Assembly: GCF_011397635.1 (NCBI RefSeq)
Contig: NC_064755.1
Span: 22,241,282-22,305,281, forward strand
Origin: Epinephelus fuscoguttatus
Lineage: Eukaryota; Chordata; Actinopteri; Perciformes; Serranidae
Direction: 5' to 3'
DNA: 64,000 nucleotides
Part shown: positions 38,101-49,500 of the stretch, piece by piece
How positions within the stretch are numbered: position 1 is the stretch's first letter
Layout of the letters: each line of letters starts with the position of its first letter
Position numbers and translations under genes: made by a program
The notes under the pieces: generated by a model
The model's input: only the letters and a program-made list of their open reading frames with translations
What the model was told of the DNA's origin: nothing
Database searches by the model: none

Positions 38101-38640
38101 AATAGAGCACCTTTGAGATGTAGTGGAACGGGAGATTGTCATCATGGATGTGCAGCCGACAATCTGCAGCAACTGCGTGATGCTATCATGTCAATATGAA
38201 CCAAAATCTCTGAGGAATGTTTCCAGCACCTTGTTGAATCTATGCCACCAAGCATTAAGGCAGTTCTGAAGGCGAAAGAGGATTTAACCAGGTACTAGCA
38301 AGGTGTACCTAATAAAGTGGCCGGTGAGTGTATGTTTGTGTGTGCTATAACTCAGTATGTGATATGTTTCCTTGGTCTCCCCCTGTAGAACTTGCACGCT
38401 GCAGACAGTGACCCTACAGCTCCACCTTATGACTGTCTTTTGGTGTTTGACTATGAGGGTGTTGGCTCAGATGCGGGTTCACTCAGTTCACTCAACTCCT
38501 CAGACTCAGATGAGGAGCAGGACTTTCCGAGCCTGGCCCTCTGGGGACCACGTTTCAGAAGGTTGGCTGACCTGTACACAGGCGGGATAGACGAGGACGA
38601 TGACACAGAAACACTGCCAGGAAAAACAGAATGGGTCTGA
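32106..38640 (+). CDS. classical type I cadherin, E/B-cadherin-like
   Basis: Fifteen coding exons in phase, 799 aa: 32106-32132, 33499-33579, 33672-33821, 33908-34063, 34167-34308, 34384-34547, 34640-34768, 34854-35039, 35135-35379, 36033-36175, 36281-36505, 36686-36913, 37010-37137, 37673-37816, 38389-38640. A signal peptide is followed by only about 45 residues before the furin-type site RMKR, then EWVIPAI with the strand-swap Trp2. Five EC repeats carry the calcium motifs ([33 protein letters not shown]). A Cys-bearing EC5, one transmembrane helix ([13 protein letters not shown]) and a classical tail follow: [17 protein letters not shown] for p120/juxtamembrane and [14 protein letters not shown] then [12 protein letters not shown] for beta-catenin. 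Role: calcium-dependent adhesion at adherens junctions. The HAV tripeptide of EC1 reads HAL. The tail runs 15 residues past the usual end (to TEWV). CDH1 or a fish-specific B-cadherin paralogue cannot be separated here. Confidence 0.88.
32399..33420. mobile_element. DNA-transposon remnant in cadherin intron 1
   Basis: Starts AAAGGTCCCATATTTTAAAAAG and continues with sequence typical of an abundant fish element (CTGTGACAGTATCAAAATGC; GCTGACCAATCACAGCAGAC). It ends near ACAAGTATAAACCTGAAAATG. The terminal copy of the inverted repeat at the right is lost, so the element is incomplete. Confidence 0.55.
35615..36000 (-). mobile_element. Tc1/mariner transposase remnant, antisense to cadherin
   Basis: Read on the minus strand, the stretch carries recognisable Tc1-type C-terminal transposase phrases (a WHLPTVPK-like region and GQPTSLT in place of WPANSPDL), with an internal deletion at CACTGCTGGGGTTCAGG. 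Ends are truncated. It lies in the intron between the exons at 35135-35379 and 36033-36175. Confidence 0.65.
37901..38332 (+). mobile_element. non-autonomous Tc1/mariner-like element in cadherin intron
   Basis: The left end (CTGTCACCAGCCACTTTCAG) mirrors the right end (AATAAAGTGGCCGGTGAGTG), the family's known inverted termini. The interior retains phrases of a transposase C-terminus (CCAGATCTCAATCCAATAGA, the SPDLNPIE motif). Much of the coding part is deleted. Confidence 0.7.
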
Positions 38641-39322
38641 CATGCTCCTGTGACCTGTGTATTAATAGACCTTCCAAATTTGTGTCCATCTGCCGAAGGT
38701 CCTCCAAGTGCTGTGTGACCTCTTTCTGCTGCCTTCTTGGACTCTTTTCAGACTAGTGCTGTGGACTGAGATGCTCATACTCTGTTCATTAGTCATTCTT
38801 GGCCTTCCTGGCTTTTTCATCGCACTGGATGAAATCTGTAGGTAAACAATTACATTAACAAACTAAATGATATTTAAAAGTATTCATGTACCAGGCTTAC
38901 TGAATATCAAATGTTCCACACATGATTGTCTCCATGATGTCATATTAGTGTTACATTTACTTTATGCCAAAATCTGATTACACAAACAAAAGTAAACATT
39001 GTTTACTCTGATGATAATGAGCAACAGCTTCAGTCACTAACTGTACTGGAATGCTAAGTCATGACTTAAAAAAATTGGACAATATTTGAAGTGATGGAGT
39101 TGGGACTTGTGTGTGTATAGCAGGCTTACTGCATTGGCAGGCCTGTGGTGGAGCTCATAGTTACAGGGCACTTACATCAGACTCCATCAGACTAAAACTT
39201 GACATAGAATAATGCAATGACACCATTATTTTGTTATTTTTCATAAAAAGTCATGGGTTGGTGTGAAGGCCGCTGACAGGCTGATTTGACTCATATCTCT
39301 AAAAAAAACCCCTATGAATCAT

Positions 39323-39654
39323 TTATTCATTCATTATCTGTCACTGCTTACTTAAGTCAGGGTTGTCAGGGGTGGCTGGCTGGAGCCTATCCTTATGGAC
39401 ATTGGGTGAGGTGCAGGGTACATCCTGCATAGGTCACCAGACTATTGCAGGTCTGACACATAGAGACAGACAACCATTCACGCTCACATTCAAACCTATG
39501 GGCAATTTAGAGTCACCAATTAACCCAACCTGCATGCTTTTCAACTGTGGGAGGAAGCTGGAGAACCTGCAGAAAGCCCACACTGACCTGGGTTTGAACC
39601 CACAACTCTCTTGCTGTGAGGTGACAGTGCTAACCACTGTGGCATCATGCTACC
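39323..39654 (-). mobile_element. tRNA-derived SINE, near full length
   Basis: Minus-strand copy of the family also seen at 5934-6168. The head is at 39620-39654 (GTGCTAACCACTGTGGCATC), then the body (AGTCACCAATTAACCCAACC), and the tail toward 39323 ends in ATTCATTCAT-type repeats. Confidence 0.75.
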
Positions 39655-39699
39655 CCATCACCAATCACTATAGCTTGCATTCTGAGCATACTCTTTTCT

Positions 39700-40110
39700 T
39701 TATCAGCATATTATCCAGGGAGTTCCTCAAGGTTCGATCATAGGTCCTCTCCCATTCTGTTTTCATGCTCCTACTTGCATGGACACACACCTGCTTACAT
39801 CTCTGAACTGCTCATCCCCCATTCCACCTCCTGACCCATCAGATATGGTGACCAATCGCTGCTGTCCATTCCATGTACCCAGTTAAAAACTAAAGGCGAT
39901 CGAGCATTTTCTGTTGTTGGTCCTAAACTGTGAAATAATCTCCCACTTAAAGTAAGATCTTCCCCGTCTATTGACATATTTAAAACCCATCTCAAGACCT
40001 ATCCCTTTTCTTTACCCTTTTAATTATCATTAATATGACACACCTGACCACACTGCGTAACAAATGTTTTTTCTATGTTTTATTTTGTTGTCTGTGCAAT
40101 GCTTTTTGAT
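39700..40110 (+). mobile_element. L2/CR1-type LINE remnant
   Basis: Frame fragments read QGVPQGSIIGPLPF, the reverse transcriptase motif of non-LTR elements. After an internal deletion comes a GDRAFSVVGPKL ... NNLPL-type C-terminal stretch followed by SSPSIDIFKTHLKTY, typical of L2/CR1 LINE ORF2 ends. The copy has stops and frameshifts and no promoter end, so it is a short 5'-truncated, internally deleted relic. Confidence 0.65.
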
Positions 40111-41000
40111 ATATGATGTTGTGAAATATTGTCAAAATGTTACCGACATATGCTATTTATTTTATTTGATCATTCCTGTGTTGTTTTTTTACTTACAACA
40201 GTAGATGAAACACTGATCCTGTGTGCTGTAGTTTTAAATGTAGATGGATTTGAGGGCCTCAAGACTCTGGAGGATGTTCTTCATGGCAGAAAAATAACTC
40301 TTATGTGTGTGTGTATTTTCTTAATAATCCTGTTTTGTTTTATTTTCACATACTTTTATATGATATCTTATCCATATTATGTTTACCCTCATAACATCTT
40401 ATTGTGTGTTTTTAACATTATCCTGTGATCTGTTGCTCGTATCTGTCATATTTTCTTATTATAAATATAATTTTTCCTTCTGCCTTTTAATCTTTAAAAG
40501 AGAGTGTGTTTAAGTTTTGCGTCATATTTATTTGGCATCTTGGGGAAGTTTGCATATTGTATAAACTATTATGATTCTTGTACTACAAGGATGTGAGGGT
40601 TAGGATGTGTATTTATGAGTGGATAATATGGTCAGAACACAAAGTATAATTCTAACCTGTCTCTAAAATAAAACCAGTCCTCTGATGTCACAGTGACCTT
40701 TGCCTACAGATCTGATAAGCTCTTTAGTCATGGCCAATGATCTCCCTGAATCACCTCCTCAAGGGTGGACTTCAACCATTCATTATCATACAACTCAAGT
40801 GAACTTTGACCCCCCTGGATCTGCTGCCCTACACTGAGGAATAACAGCAGCAGTGAAAACAGTCTGTTTAATGTTTCTTATTTCAGCTAGATGACATTTT
40901 CTGATGATATGAGGGCCTGTGGATAAATGAGTGAAAGCTTGACAACATTTAGGAAAGGTAAGCAGTCATACAGACTAAAGTGTAAAGTCTGAATCATCAA

Positions 41001-41002
<2 letters not shown>

Positions 41003-41056
<54 letters not shown>
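41003..41056. repeat. (GT)n microsatellite
   Basis: About 27 GT units roughly 50 bases upstream of the acceptor of the tmem253-like first coding exon. Confidence 0.95.
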
Positions 41057-41058
<2 letters not shown>

Positions 41059-41109
41059 GTTTCAATATCCATATTGTTTTCCTACAACTTATTTTGTGTC
41101 TTCCAGACC

Positions 41110-42487
41110 ATGCAGAACATGTTCCAGGAGGGGCTGTACCATGTGTTTTTTAAGGAGACACCCCCAGCCCGCCCACTGACCCAGGTTACCGATCACAGGG
41201 ATCTAATCAATGGCAGGATTCATCGTTGGTTTGGAACTGTGGTTAACACCAGACTTTTGGTCACTGGGGTGAGACGCTACTCTCTTGTGCTTGTCTAAAT
41301 CATTGGTTAACACAGCTTTTAAGCCATTAAACTATTAAACTCTCTGTCTACTTTATCCCATGTGTTTTCCCTCAGGTGGTGCAGATCCTCAGTGCCTTAG
41401 CTTGCATCCTCACCACAATCACCCATGCATGTGTGAGCTACAACTGCTCCATCTCTATGACAACACCAGTGTGGTCAAGCCTATTTGTGAGTCCACATCT
41501 GCTCCGACTGATACACACATTAGACAGACAGAGGCAGGAAGTGAGAGTCAAACACTGGGTCTTAACTGTTTGTGTTGTTACAGTATGTGGCTGCTGGCTG
41601 TCTGGCAATGGAGGTTCAGAGAAAAGCTAATAAATTAAAGGTAAATACTTTGTGTAGTAATTTCAGTGTAACTTTGTTTCTGCTGACGACAACAGCTGCC
41701 TTGTTTAATTTTGCATTAATCATGAACAGATTATCACTCTGATGGGTCTGAACCTATTTAGTCTGCTGTTTGGCATCTCTGCTCTCCTGGCTAACAGCCT
41801 CAGGTCTACACAGCATGTTGCACTCAACACAAATCAACAGGTAATTCAACATCAACAACAAATTTCTAACCAAACAAACATAACATTCAGTTTTATTTAA
41901 GTTACTGAACGTGTATCCACAAATGCTCTCTCTGCTGTAAGTGAACTATCCTCCCTACTTTCTCCCCATTCTTCTAACCAGCGAATCGGCTCATACATTG
42001 CAAAGGGGAGCTCCATTGCATTTACTGTACAGTGTTTACTGGCGTCAGTCTACGTACTTTTCCTGTCATGGAGAGGCCTGCGTCGCTACAGTCCTCCCCA
42101 TACTCAGAGCTACAACCGCCTCTCACAGGTATATATTGTAGGACAGGATGTACATAATAACCTGGGCATGACAGAAAGATTTGCTCCCTGTTAACTTGGT
42201 TGCTTTGGAAATTTCCAACTCAGTGGAATAGGGTACTTTTCTCAGGAAAACAGTTAAACTCTGTCAGCTGATTTGCTGAGATGATGACAGATGAAATGTT
42301 TCTGAGGAAGTTCACCAAGTACATTTCCAGTGAAATAAATCAGAGATACTAAATTAAAAACCACAATACTAAATCCAGATTATCACAGATTGTTGGATGG
42401 GGTCTGAGTGTTTTTTTGCTCTTGTCTGTGCAGGATCCAGATGAAACCAACGGGCCTCTACTGGAACAAGAACAGTTCAGCCTGTGA
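41110..42487 (+). CDS. tmem253: multi-pass membrane protein, TMEM253-like
   Basis: Six coding exons, all phase 0, total 212 aa: 41110-41268, 41376-41486, 41584-41640, 41730-41840, 41982-42128, 42434-42487. The first ATG after a TTCCAG acceptor was taken as start. Four hydrophobic segments are evident at about residues 50-70, 84-103, 110-132 and 151-172. A short Cys-containing loop (CVSYNC) lies between the first two, and EVQRKANKLKIITLMGLNLF between the second and third. From memory, human TMEM253 (217 aa) has the same layout with CLNSDC and a basic ELRRAP loop leading into FNTFNLILG. Function is unknown. Similarity to the MS4A/TMEM176 tetraspan type is the alternative. Membrane topology is clear; the name is moderately supported. 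Confidence 0.65.
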
Positions 42488-43292
42488 ACACACTCCTGCT
42501 TGCACAGCGTTTTTGTAAACTCAGTTACTGTTGTTGATCAGCGTCTGTATGGTTGGTATGAACAGACTGTACAATCCTGATTGAGGAAATTGTTTTAAAT
42601 GTTGTGAAATTCTATAATGCCACCTGACCGATGTGTCAGTATCACTTCTGCTTTGGGATTCCAAAAAACTTTTATGTGACTTTCCCGAACAAAGTGAAAC
42701 AGCAAAGTTAAAACCTACTAAAATAAACAGCATGTTCAACAACAGATGGTGTATATAAAGCATACAGACTTTAAATACTAAATTATACAAAGTGTATGCA
42801 TGTTTTCACAGCTGAGCAGTCTCATGATTTACATACTGTTTTGTGGTGAACACTAGAGGGCAGCACTGCCACTGTTTTGTCATGTTGCGCAGTTTGATCC
42901 ACAAATGAACTTCTCTCTGTTCAGTGTTAGAATAGATGATGACATTGTTTCACATAAATTGCCAGATATAAGAAATCTGAATTAGTGAGAGTTATCTGCT
43001 GCACACCAAAGACAAGGTGCAGGTCAGGGTGATGATATACTGAAGAGAGGAAAACCGCACACTAAGCTGTAATGATTTAACTACCAATGTTTTGACCACA
43101 CATTCTTTCTCACAGGAATTCACTGTTTGATTGATGATCACTAAGTGTAAATAAATGTTCTGTTTTACTAAGCTTGAATCGATGTCTTTAATTCTTCGAC
43201 TGGTCTTAATTTCCACATTCAGACATTCACCTTGACCCCAACTTCACCCTCAACCTTCTAACCTTAACCCTATTCTTTCAATTTCTTTTGAA
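42488..43292 (+). other. 3' UTR and flank of the tmem253-like gene
   Basis: No further coding sequence recognised. AATAAA at 42722-42727 is the likely first polyadenylation signal. Confidence 0.45.
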
Positions 43293-43540
43293 ACATAAGA
43301 TAAGATAAGATAAGATAAGATACACCTTTATTGATCCCACAGTTGAGAAATTCCAGTGTTACAGCAGGCAAGGAGAAAGAGTCAGATTAAAGATTTCAGT
43401 ATTTAAAAACTTAAAAAACTAGGCATGCAAAACAAAGTACAAAAAAATACAAGAAAAAGCAATAAATAATATTAATAATGAGCAGTGGATAAAAAATAAG
43501 CAATGGATTAAAGTGAGCATATTTAGTGCAAAGTGAATAT
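43293..43540 (-). mobile_element. 3' end of a non-LTR retroposon, minus orientation
   Basis: The (GATAA)n tract followed by GATACACCTTTATTGATCCC is the reverse complement of a retroposon tail (GGGATCAATAAAGGTGTATC then ATCTT repeats). The adjoining AATTCCAGTGTTACAGCAG belongs to the same family. Only the 3' part is present. Confidence 0.6.
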
Positions 43541-43966
43541 TCGTGGGGAGAAGGCAATGAACAACAAAAAAAACCCCAAAATGACCCAAAAAATTTGCAA
43601 GAAATTAGAAAAAAAAAGAGATAAAATTAAAAACAAGAAAATTTGTGAAAATAATTGAATAAATAAAAAAATAAAAAATAAAATAAAAAAGACAGAAAAA
43701 AGAAAGTTTAAAAAAAAATCAAGGAAATGACCTGGAAAACAATAATTCTGTAACATAATTTTGAATAAGTAATAATTATCATAAATATATCTCTTTTTTC
43801 CCTTTTTCTTCTTTTTCCACAGTTAAAAAAACCCAAACTCTAAATCTATTTTTTTTTTTTTCTTTGCAATTTGTTCGACTTTCTTACAAAGTTGCTCCTT
43901 TGTTAATTTTTTTCCCATGTCTTGGAAAGAAATCACACCAATTTGTTCGAGGTTCAAAGGTTTAAA
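43541..43966. mobile_element. second copy of the A-rich TIR element
   Basis: Shares GTGGGGAGAAGGCAATGA, the long A-rich core, and the right-end phrases CACACCAATTTGTTCGAGGT and AAGGTTTAAATACTT with the copy at 3129-3570. The left terminal repeat is lost at the junction with the neighbouring retroposon. Confidence 0.6.
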
Positions 43967-45109
43967 TACTTTGTCTGAAAGCACAAGAAAAGTAATCTCG
44001 CTCCAGGTTTCAAAGGGTTAAAACAAAAATATCATACTGTTGCAAAAATGTCCTCCCTGTTATGGTTTACTCAAACTGGTCCTCATAAAGGTACATGTCC
44101 ACGAGTACACAGAGTTCAGGCACAGTGATGGGTGTGGTGTGTTTGAGTATTTAAATGATGGAGGATTTCATTAAGGATATAAAGCAAGGTCATACACCAC
44201 TCCTATAGTGAGCACACACACACACACTCACGCACACAAACAGACTTGTGAGAGTGAAAAAAAATCACAGAGGAGCTAGTTTCTCACGGCATGTCTGGCT
44301 AACAGCTTCCAGCTGTTGCCTGGTTGGGAGAGCTGCTATGGGAACACACCGAGTACAAAGGGAAACATGGGATTCATTAGCAAATGGACACAGAAGGAGA
44401 ATAGAAGAAAGCAGCATGGTGGGGTTGGGTGTCCTCACAGACACTGACAACTGATTCCTCTGATAGAAACCACTTTCTATGTGGTATAGTATGAAAACTA
44501 CTGTTTGCATGTGTGTATTCGGTGTAGCTGGTGTTCCATGATACAAGCGTACATGTTCAGTTGTACAAACAATCCATTTGTTCAGATGTCTGCATCTCCT
44601 GCCAGTACACTAGAATGGTTCCATGCTGCATTTACACAAGATTGTTCAGTGTGATCAGAGGTAGCAGCCAACCACATGACAGAGTAGCCTGCAAATCAAA
44701 AGTGACAAAATGTCGAGGCAGGCTTTGTTTCACGAGTCTGCCTGGATGCATTAGTGCAGCTGTTTAATCTCGTGGTCTGCGGTTGGGTGATGAGTAATAT
44801 CTTTTATCTTTGGAGTGTATCTTCCTTTGACTCCACAGGAAATCCTCCTTCTCCTGCTCCTGGAGCCCAGAGTGTGAGAGGGAAATGACTGAGGCCTGGA
44901 TGTGATGACAAGAGAATGAGTGTGTCCGGAGGAAAGGAAGTGGTGACTACATGAGGGGATCCCCTTTGATAAGTCTGACTGATACTCTGACCCTTTCAGC
45001 AGGATGGCCTGGAGGGATTTGATCTGAGCCACCTGGGAGTGACTGGCTGAATAACTTCACATTTTTCATTTTAAAAAGGAAGAGAGGAGAAAACTAGAAT
45101 TACTCCCGC
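43967..45109. other. intergenic DNA between convergent genes
   Basis: No gene recognised. The region lies between the plus-strand tmem253-like gene and the minus-strand frmd4a. Confidence 0.4.
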
Positions 45110-45307
45110 GTGGTTGCATGCCTCCGTGAACCTGTGAAGTTGCAGTGGTTCCAGACTCATGTAGCCATGACAGTTGACAATGCTTCAGACATGAATGTTG
45201 CCGAAAAGAAGCTACAGGTTTTTAAACATAGATGTTTCACAAACATCTTCAATCTGGCAACAAAAGACCTGTACAATCAGCAGAGTTTCAAGGTGGGCAC
45301 CCAAGGT
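45110..45307 (+). mobile_element. hAT/ZBED-type transposase fragment
   Basis: A 66-aa frame contains AMTVDNASDMNVAEKKLQVF and then CFTNIFNLATKDLY, closely resembling the TVDNASNM ... CFAHTLNLA signature in the catalytic region of hAT and ZBED-type transposases. Neither end of an element is recognised and no other part of the protein is present, so it is an isolated relic. Confidence 0.6.
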
Positions 45308-45769
45308 TAGTGTCACCAATTCAGTATCTGACCCAATGCTTCCCCTTCTGTTCCTGAGTTATGACGCTGAATAATGGCCAGAAAAGTGTTTTATGCAGAA
45401 CATTATCGCCCCTATTCGACAGTCATGGGCTTGGCATCTCCATTACAACCACTCCATTAATTTAACCCATGATGGCTTGTCGTAAGTGATGACGTTTAAA
45501 AGCAGCAGGCTGATCCACGCTAAAGTCCCGTTACTTTTGTTGCATGTGTTTTTCCACAGCAGGGTAGGTAAAAGAAGTTTACCTGTTGGAAGTGAGCTGT
45601 TTGGAGAGGTGCAGTAAGAGCCTGTTGTCTGCAGCTCTTCATCAGCATCTCACTGTGGCTGTTTCTGCTTTTACTCTTCCTCCCTGCTGAATTATTAGAC
45701 TTGTCTTAATTGAAGAAAAGCTGCTAACAAAACTACTTCAGTAATAGCACATTTCATTTCCTATAGATT

Positions 45770-45823
45770 CTTCACAATAAAAGTCCCCCATGACTTTGTT
45801 ATGGATAGACTTTTATTGTGAAG
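45770..45823. terminator. 16-bp inverted repeat carrying AATAAA on both strands
   Basis: CTTCACAATAAAAGTC (45770-45785) and its exact reverse complement GACTTTTATTGTGAAG (45808-45823) are separated by 22 bases. Each arm gives an AATAAA hexamer, one per strand. It lies between two convergent genes. It may be a bidirectional polyadenylation point or simply the end of a mobile element. Confidence 0.4.
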
Positions 45824-46129
45824 TAGTTTTCGAGCAGCAACTTCACACAACTTCTAATACGGCGGATAGCGAACATGTAACAGTAAAATAAAGCGGATAT
45901 CTAAAGTAAAAACAGGATGCAGGAGAGAAACTATACTCCAAACCACAGAGATGCAGTTAGAAGCTACAACACTTGTTTAGGAGGGAGCAGAGGGGTTGAC
46001 GGGGGTTGGCTGAGGTTGGCGAGACATCACTGCTACCTCCAAAGATGGTCCATCTCTGGCATAGCTTGGCATCTAAACTGAAAATGGAAACATGCATCGG
46101 CACAGCATGGCTTTACTCTGCGTGGCCAA

Positions 46130-46430
46130 GAGTGACAATGGAAAAATGGTATATGATGTCACAATGAAGTTGACCTTTGACCTTTTGGATATAAAATCAT
46201 TACCTCATCATTATCTTCTCTTAGACATTTGTGTGAAATTTGTATTTTGTGAGGTCACAGTGACCTTTGACAACCAAATTCTAATCAGTTCATCACTGAG
46301 TCCAAGTAGACATTTGTGCCAAATTTGAAGAAAGGCCTTGTTGAGATATTGTGCTCACGAGAATGGGATGGATGGGCAACTCAAAAACGTAATACCTCGA
46401 GGCCAAACTGTCCCTGGCGTGCAGGTATTA
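46130..46430. repeat. dispersed repeat rich in nuclear-receptor half-sites
   Basis: The TGACCTTTGACC phrase and the CCAAATTTGAAGAAAGGCCT and CGAGAATGGGATGGATGGGCA stretches belong to an abundant fish repeat. Inside lie TGACCTTTGACCT at 46171-46183 and AGGTCACAGTGACCT at 46252-46266. Confidence 0.5.
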
Positions 46431-46510
46431 AAAAACAAAACAACAGAAAAAAAACAAAAAACAAAAATAAAATCAGACAAAGGCATAATCTTGAGAACAT
46501 TCATCAATAA

Positions 46511-46516
46511 TTTATT
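46511..46516 (-). terminator. AATAAA polyadenylation signal, frmd4a distal isoform
   Basis: TTTATT on the plus strand reads AATAAA on the minus strand. Past it (46435-46490) the minus strand is strongly T- and GT-rich, a good downstream element. It would give the distal frmd4a isoform a 3' UTR of about 3.4 kb. This is inferred from sequence alone. Confidence 0.4.
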
Positions 46517-49500
46517 TTCTTACTCTCAAGAGCCACCACTGCTTCTCATCTTGAAAATTCATCAATTTCCAACAACACAGTTTTGAAAAATGTAAAGTTA
46601 CTATACAAATTTTTAATAGAAAAAAGAATAAATTAACTGTGGAATTCAGTTATCTTTTTTGGTTTTTTTTATCAATTCCACATTTTTTTTCTACAACACC
46701 TTTAATGTATTGTTACAGTTGAACAGAACTGATAAAATCAAGTTACATGCTCTATTGTCTGGTAGGGAAAGTGTTCTACTATTAAACTGTCTGTTAAAAT
46801 AAGCTTCATTTTGCACATCTGGTAATTGAATCTATTGATAACAATGAAGATGTCTAGATCCTACGTGACAAAGCAGTAACTGGTCATTTTGTAGCACCTG
46901 AAAGGGTTGTTACAATGTCAGAACTAAAAAAAAAAACCCAAAAACAATACTGGTTCATATAAAATGGAACATTGTTAAAACAATGAATGTGAATGTTAAA
47001 AACCCCACAAAACCTTACAGTGCCCCTCCGTACATACAGGAAAAAGACTGATAAAAGAGTTAGTTTGTTTCTCTCGGAGTATTACAAAAACCTCATACGT
47101 TTCTATGGAGCACAGAAAATATGGTGTGTTTGGGGCTACAGAGGGAGGGGGGACGTCACACTTCTTCACATCGGGCTCAGAGGTCAGAGATTACCACAAG
47201 GTTAAGAAGATAGGACTTTCTGAGGGGGGCGAGGAAACACTATGGAGCAAAATGTGCTAATGTTAGCATATAGAAGTCAGATGCTGAATGTCTTTGGGGG
47301 TCTTTTTTGTCAGTGGATCTGCAGGGCATGCACGGGATTGTGTCTTTAGCACGCAAACAGTGGGCGAAGACTTCGAGTGAGCAAAGCAGGGTCAAACTTG
47401 CACTCTAACAGGTGACTTGAATATACTAGAGACCTATGAGATGGTAACCAGGGAGTGCTGGTTCCAATCCTGGGTAAAGACTGATCAAACGTGACCAGGC
47501 ATGGAGGTGGGTAACTCTTGGAGAACCAACCATGCAGGGAGTGGCCTAAAACCTTCTTATTTAAATAGTAGTAAGTGACAAATTACAACAACTGGTGTCA
47601 GTGCATAAAGGAGACACAACACTATGAGGGACAGGGTGAGATGCGCACCATTCCTCCTCCACGTTACACCAATTATCCAGACGTAATGGTGCTTCAAGTC
47701 TGTAAATGTCTCTCTATCACTGAGGCGCCATAATCTTAGTAAAATCAACATTTGATTAATTCAGATTTGTGCAACAATGAAGTTTAAACATAAACTCTGG
47801 TTAGGGGAAGATGATTTCGATACAGCTATAACATGCAGAGTTCTACTTCCTTCTTACAAAACCAGATGTGCTTTTCTAACCCTGTTCTGAATATCGGATT
47901 GATTGGCATGTTTGAGAAAATACTTGTTTGTGTCACTTCTGGCTATGGCTTCTCTTCTGGCCCTGACAGCGGGGTATTGATTATTGTCGACCTGAAATTC
48001 GATGTCCGTGTACTTAATAAAAAGAGCACTGTCACGCGACGCATTATCAGTGGTTCTAGCTTCTCTACTTTCCCAATATGCACTTTGATACAACTCATTA
48101 TTAAAATATTGAGAGTTGAAAATGGGAACACACTAATTGTAGGTCCAGTCCTCATAGACACTGTTAATGTTGTGCTTTTCAAAGTACATTTGAATAAAGA
48201 GAAAAGTTACAGAATGGCTATAATCTGTGGGGAGTTACTGTTTCTATCTTAAAGGAGTGGCTGAATTACAGTACAAATGTAAAGCACCAACAGGTTTGGC
48301 ACTGATGAACTTGTACTCAGAGTTCACACTGTGTGTGTTCAGTCGGGCCGCTCCTGACACACGCTCCTGTGATGCTGAAGAGATGGACAGAAAGATGAGA
48401 AAGCACAGTGCTACAAAAAGGGGACTTACAGATACTCAGCATGGCAAGAACCGGTACACAGCCAAAGACCAACGTTGAAGTAGAGACACTTGTGATAAAA
48501 AAAGATGAGATTTACCACTGATTAGTCTCAATATCAAACACAAGTAACACCAACAGATGTCAACAGTCAGAAAACTTTCAGGGGTGAGAATGAAAAATGT
48601 GAAAAGATGGAAACCAATCGTCTTGTTTCTGTATCAAAATTACCGCCAAAGTCAAATGCCTTGACTTGATGTGGCCATGTTAACACCCCCGAATGACCCT
48701 CACCTGACCCCACCCCCACACTCTGGCTAAGCACTGATCACAATGTGGCCAAACATGTGGACAGAGACTTCCTAAAAATACCAAAGACGTTAAATAAACA
48801 TGAATGAAGTCACTGAAATAAGCATAGATTAATGCCAAACCCAATAACCACAACTCCAAATTCTCCCTATGATGCACTAATGATCTTTTACTCCAAGCAT
48901 CACAAGGCAGAGAACACGGCAAAATGCCCGCTTCAATTCACTCTGTAGATTCAAACCAGTTCGTATGCTTGTCCAATGTTTTGTTATTGCTATAGTCCTC
49001 ATTGTAGAGTCCCGTGAACCATCCTGATATTGTCACTGTGAATTCACTCTCATACAGTTATCTGACAGTCACTTTTCTGCACGGGCACCAGCCCAGGGAC
49101 CCTGGTGTGACCAGTCAATCCAGTAAGTTGTCTTTGGTTGTGGGTTAAACTGAGCAGGAGTTGAATTTGTCATCTAAATGTTTGTTAATCCAGATTTTTT
49201 TTTTAAAGTCTGTGTCATCTTCTCTTCTTATAAATATGCTGGGACAAATAAACAAAAAAGACAAACAACATTAATGGGAGTAATGGAATCCAACACAGTT
49301 CATTTGGGCCTGATAATGAGTTTTAAACTGGTGGCTCAAATCCAGCAGGTATCTTCTGATTGGGTGGCAGTGCACTGAAGTCAGTTAGGTCAGGGGACCA
49401 AAGATGAGATATGAAACCGATCCTTTCATGGCCGATGTTGCTTCTGTTGAGTTTGAGTTGTATGTTTGATATTTTTCTGTGCTCTCTTCCCATCGCTCCT

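Noticed and set aside
43523-43756. 77-aa Phe/Leu-rich minus-strand frame resembling a membrane protein
   Set aside because: It arises from the A-rich core of the TIR element read in antisense.
47833-48252. 139-aa plus-strand open frame
   Set aside because: It lies opposite the inferred frmd4a 3' UTR, has no domain, and overlaps minus-strand frames of equal quality.
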